From: Mya arenaria
Lineage: Eukaryota; Mollusca; Bivalvia; Myida; Myidae
Assembly: GCF_026914265.1 (NCBI RefSeq)
Contig: NC_069135.1
Coordinates: 37,056,337 to 37,120,336 of the forward strand
Length of the DNA: 64,000 nucleotides
Reading direction: 5' to 3'
The notes beneath the pieces were generated by a model that was given only the letters and a program-made list of their open reading frames with translations, did no database searches and was not told the DNA's origin. Shown in pieces: positions 61,576-64,000 of this stretch. A program made the position numbers and the translations under genes. How positions within the stretch are numbered: the first letter of the stretch is position 1; every line of letters begins with the position of its first letter.

Positions 61576-61949
61576 TTAAAGTGACACTTTTATTCAAAAT
61601 CAATACATACACATGAATAACAAACCAAAATTTTGACTGATAAACCATTAACTACCTACTAAATAAGGCATTAATGGAAAATATTAACTACTGATAACAA
61701 GATTGTAACCGTGAATTTAACAGCAGAAAGCGCAAAAAATATTAAATGATTGGTGAATGCTAAAAGATTTACTGTACACTACTGTAGTCTACAATAGTCT
61801 CATACGGTAGAGATAGCGTGTTTTATGCTCATTTCTTTCAAATTAAATTCGGTACCCTTATAAGGACCATTGTTTTTGACATTTATTCATCCTTTTTGGA
61901 ATATTAAAACAATATTATTAATTTTGGTAAATCTTATTCTGCATCTTAA
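61576..61949 (+). repeat. Family B MITE
   Basis: ttaaagtgacacttttattc to attctgcatcttaaa, about 374 bp, nested in the 3.3-kb TIR element. This copy keeps both family ends and serves as the reference here. Confidence 0.85.
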
Positions 61950-63300
61950 ATGACACTTTTCATCATTTGTTAATCAAATTATTAAGAGTGGAGATATTTA
62001 ATATTTACCATGCATATCATGTATTTTAACATCAAATAGCAAGTTTAATATGAAATAATATTCATTGTAATGCCTGGTTAATGGTTGAATGCATAGGATA
62101 ATTTCATCTTTTGCCATTTTGAATGTTATCACAGCAGGGTTCCTGATACTTCCTGTGTATTGTTTATTGGCTCTGACCTATTGGGGCTAACACTGTTACA
62201 ATGGGTAATCTCATTACAAAAGTAATGAATAAGCGTTTTATCATTTTGCTGATATTCAATTAATTTTAATGCCTGGTTAGTTGGCCATTTGGTAGGACAA
62301 TTCCCTTTGTGCTATTTTTATAGAAAAAGATAAATAGATATATTCAGTATCAAATGCTAAAGCTAGGCTTTAAAGATGTTTATTTATGGAAAGTTAATGA
62401 AATAAATCGTGAATATAGTTACGTAAAAAAATCTGAAAAATAGCTTGAGCTACTATTTTTAAATTATTCTAATTAAGGCAAGATCTTTTTTCAACCGCAT
62501 GCATTTTTCTTTCGTTAAATCACATTTACTTTTTTATCATAAATGATACAATGATTTTGTATTTACAGTTTGAATATATAATAGTGCTGTTCACTTTTAT
62601 ACATAGGATTTTACACTCTTATTTAAAATATTGGCTAAGAAATAATTTATTTAAGAAATATGACCAGTAAATGACGGGTCCCCTTTTCTTTTGTTACTGG
62701 CCCGAAAAAATGATTTACATCATCAGGTGTGGGCTGAGTGTGTGCGTGTTATGGACAAAAACAATGTGTACTTGTGATGAGTTGTTGGGAAGAAATTTCA
62801 TCTGTTCTAGCTTACGTCTGTTAAGGGAGCAAAACAGTATTATGTGTTGTAAATATTATGATAGAAATAGTGCTGTTAACTGTATATACAAAGCATTCAG
62901 AGTTAATATTTTGTTATCACTTAATGACTTAAATCAAATGTCTGAATTACAAAAAAAATGTCATAATTGTTCAGATGTTACAATAGTGACACAAGTATAT
63001 TATATAACACACCTGTTTCAAAATATTGGCTTTCAAATAAACTTATTGTATTTATTTTAAGAAATGTAATATTCTTTTTTATCAACAATAAAATAAAATT
63101 GACAAATATAGAAACCCCTTGTCTTATAAGCCTAGTACAATGGCTTTACATCATAAAGTCATCAGTGAATACTAAAAGATTTTGTCACAAGTTTTGAAAT
63201 GAACTGGTAGAGGAAAAGATCTTATCAGTGATATAAAATCAATATAGTAAGGCCAATCTCAGTGGACCAGAAAAATCAATACTGGCTTATCAAATAAACT
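61950..63300. other. AT-rich interior of the 3.3-kb TIR element
   Basis: Very AT-rich. Open frames on both strands are short and without motifs. Confidence 0.4.
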
Positions 63301-63479
63301 ACAGACTACATTAGTTTATCAATAGTGCACAAATTGTTCACTAGTAGTTCACTCCTAGTGCACAAGGGTGTAAAGTTTGGTCTTAACAGTACTGTATGAC
63401 TGCGGACAAAAGATTAAATCGTAGATGTTTATATTTAAGTCAAAAATTAATGTTTTATGCATTTTTCTTAAACCGTTAT

Positions 63480-63790
63480 GACACAACAATTGAAGCTTAG
63501 GCAACGATGGAGGAATCTTATTTAGCCTATTGCAACATTGGAGGGGCTGCACATAAGCCCAAGACAGCCATGGGGTCGGGGTATATATATTAATATAATT
63601 GTGACAACGTGGTCACGAGCTATATAGGGAGTCACTATTGACGACACCGAAGGTACATGATAAATGAAAACGAGTGCGGCAACACTTGAGCATATGACAA
63701 CGAGGCATCACATTTAGCATGGGACAATGATGGATGATCGAGGGGCATGCGACTGACTATGAGGGAAGAGGGGCATCATCTTTGGCGCAT
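63480..63790. repeat. Degenerate minisatellite, right part
   Basis: Continues the 59490-59980 array with cttaggcaacgatggaggaa, catatgacaacgaggcatca and catgggacaatgatgg. The units are strongly diverged. The final 200 bases of the window show nothing recognisable. Confidence 0.55.
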
Positions 63791-64000
63791 TTTGTAAACC
63801 GGTTGTTTCTTTCTAATTCTTTCCCAAAACATTTTAAACGAAAATAGCGCGCAGGTACTAGTTATGAATTTCGAACTTGAACTCCAACGACTTTTTATAC
63901 CATTTAATCTTGTTCCTCGACCATCTTGTTCTACCTTTCTTTCATAGCCGATTTGACTGCAAACCGGTGTTAGGGCAATTTTTCGTTTCGTTAACTTGTT

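Larger units (their letters stand above)
60082..63401. mobile_element. 3.3-kb TIR DNA element, non-autonomous
   Basis: Perfect 22-bp terminal inverted repeats start cagtactgttaagaccaaac. Inside each end lie subterminal repeats of agtgcac/gttcac words. Flanks ...gatata and tatg... fit a TA or ATA target duplication. The interior is AT-rich, contains a family B MITE (61576-61949), a perfect hairpin (60470-60529) and a C run (61027-61040). No transposase was recognised; a 129-codon frame at 62671-63060 has no recognisable motif and is likely spurious. Confidence 0.85.
59983..63480. repeat. Family A MITE split by a 3.3-kb TIR element
   Basis: Left part 59983-60081 (ttaaagctgcactgtcccag ... accagtgatata) and right part 63402-63480 (tatgactgcggacaaaagat ... 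aaaccgtta) are consecutive pieces of one family A element. The right part stops at the central palindrome. Confidence 0.85.

Noticed and set aside
62671-63060. 129-codon plus-strand frame as a gene of the 3.3-kb TIR element
   Set aside because: Very AT-rich, Ile/Leu/Cys-rich by composition, no transposase or other motif, and not shared with anything else seen.

Overview
The window is animal nuclear DNA, most likely from a bivalve mollusc. It has compact exons split by GT-AG introns, AT-rich intergenic DNA, tRNA-derived SINEs, many short inverted-repeat DNA elements (MITEs) and tandem-array elements of a kind I associate with bivalves. The clade is my inference. No retrovirus-like or other virus-like element was recognised.

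Four protein-coding genes can be assembled exon by exon with consistent splice phase. (1) 3638-7875, minus: a papain-family (cathepsin L-like) protein of 319 aa whose catalytic cysteine is replaced by proline, while the histidine and asparagine remain. (2) 13635-27519, plus: RBM17/SPF45, 12 coding exons, 392 aa, complete. (3) 29449-31442, minus: a TRMT10C-like mitochondrial tRNA methyltransferase/RNase P subunit, three coding exons, convergent with RBM17. (4) 36093-55010, minus: a 13-exon, 671-aa type I membrane protein (signal peptide, Cys-rich EMI-like region, three EGF repeats, WAP, VWC, two HYR, transmembrane helix, tail with two PPxY and one NPxY motif). I do not recognise an orthologue. 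A weak coding fragment lies at 115-595.

Layout: 1-3600 is repeat-rich. The cathepsin-like gene follows. 8.0-12.2 kb holds MITEs and a decayed PIF/Harbinger transposon. RBM17 fills 12.2-28.2 kb, with introns carrying large tandem arrays (16.3-17.1 and 20.0-22.0 kb). TRMT10C occupies 29.4-32.2 kb. 32.2-36 kb has microsatellites, MITEs and a Tc1/mariner scrap. The membrane-protein gene fills 36-55 kb. From 55 kb to the end there is no gene, only nested inverted repeats, duplications, a 3.3-kb TIR element and a degenerate minisatellite.

Most notable points: a 43-bp minisatellite of about 56 copies (47.73-50.15 kb) that is an amplification of an exon-intron junction, so most units carry a 5' splice site; tandem arrays in RBM17 introns whose monomers each contain an oestrogen-response-element-like palindrome; the proline-substituted cathepsin; and an exon start plus 3' splice site that is shared with a repeat in another gene's intron. 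The four genes show no common pathway; their proximity looks like ordinary metazoan gene order.
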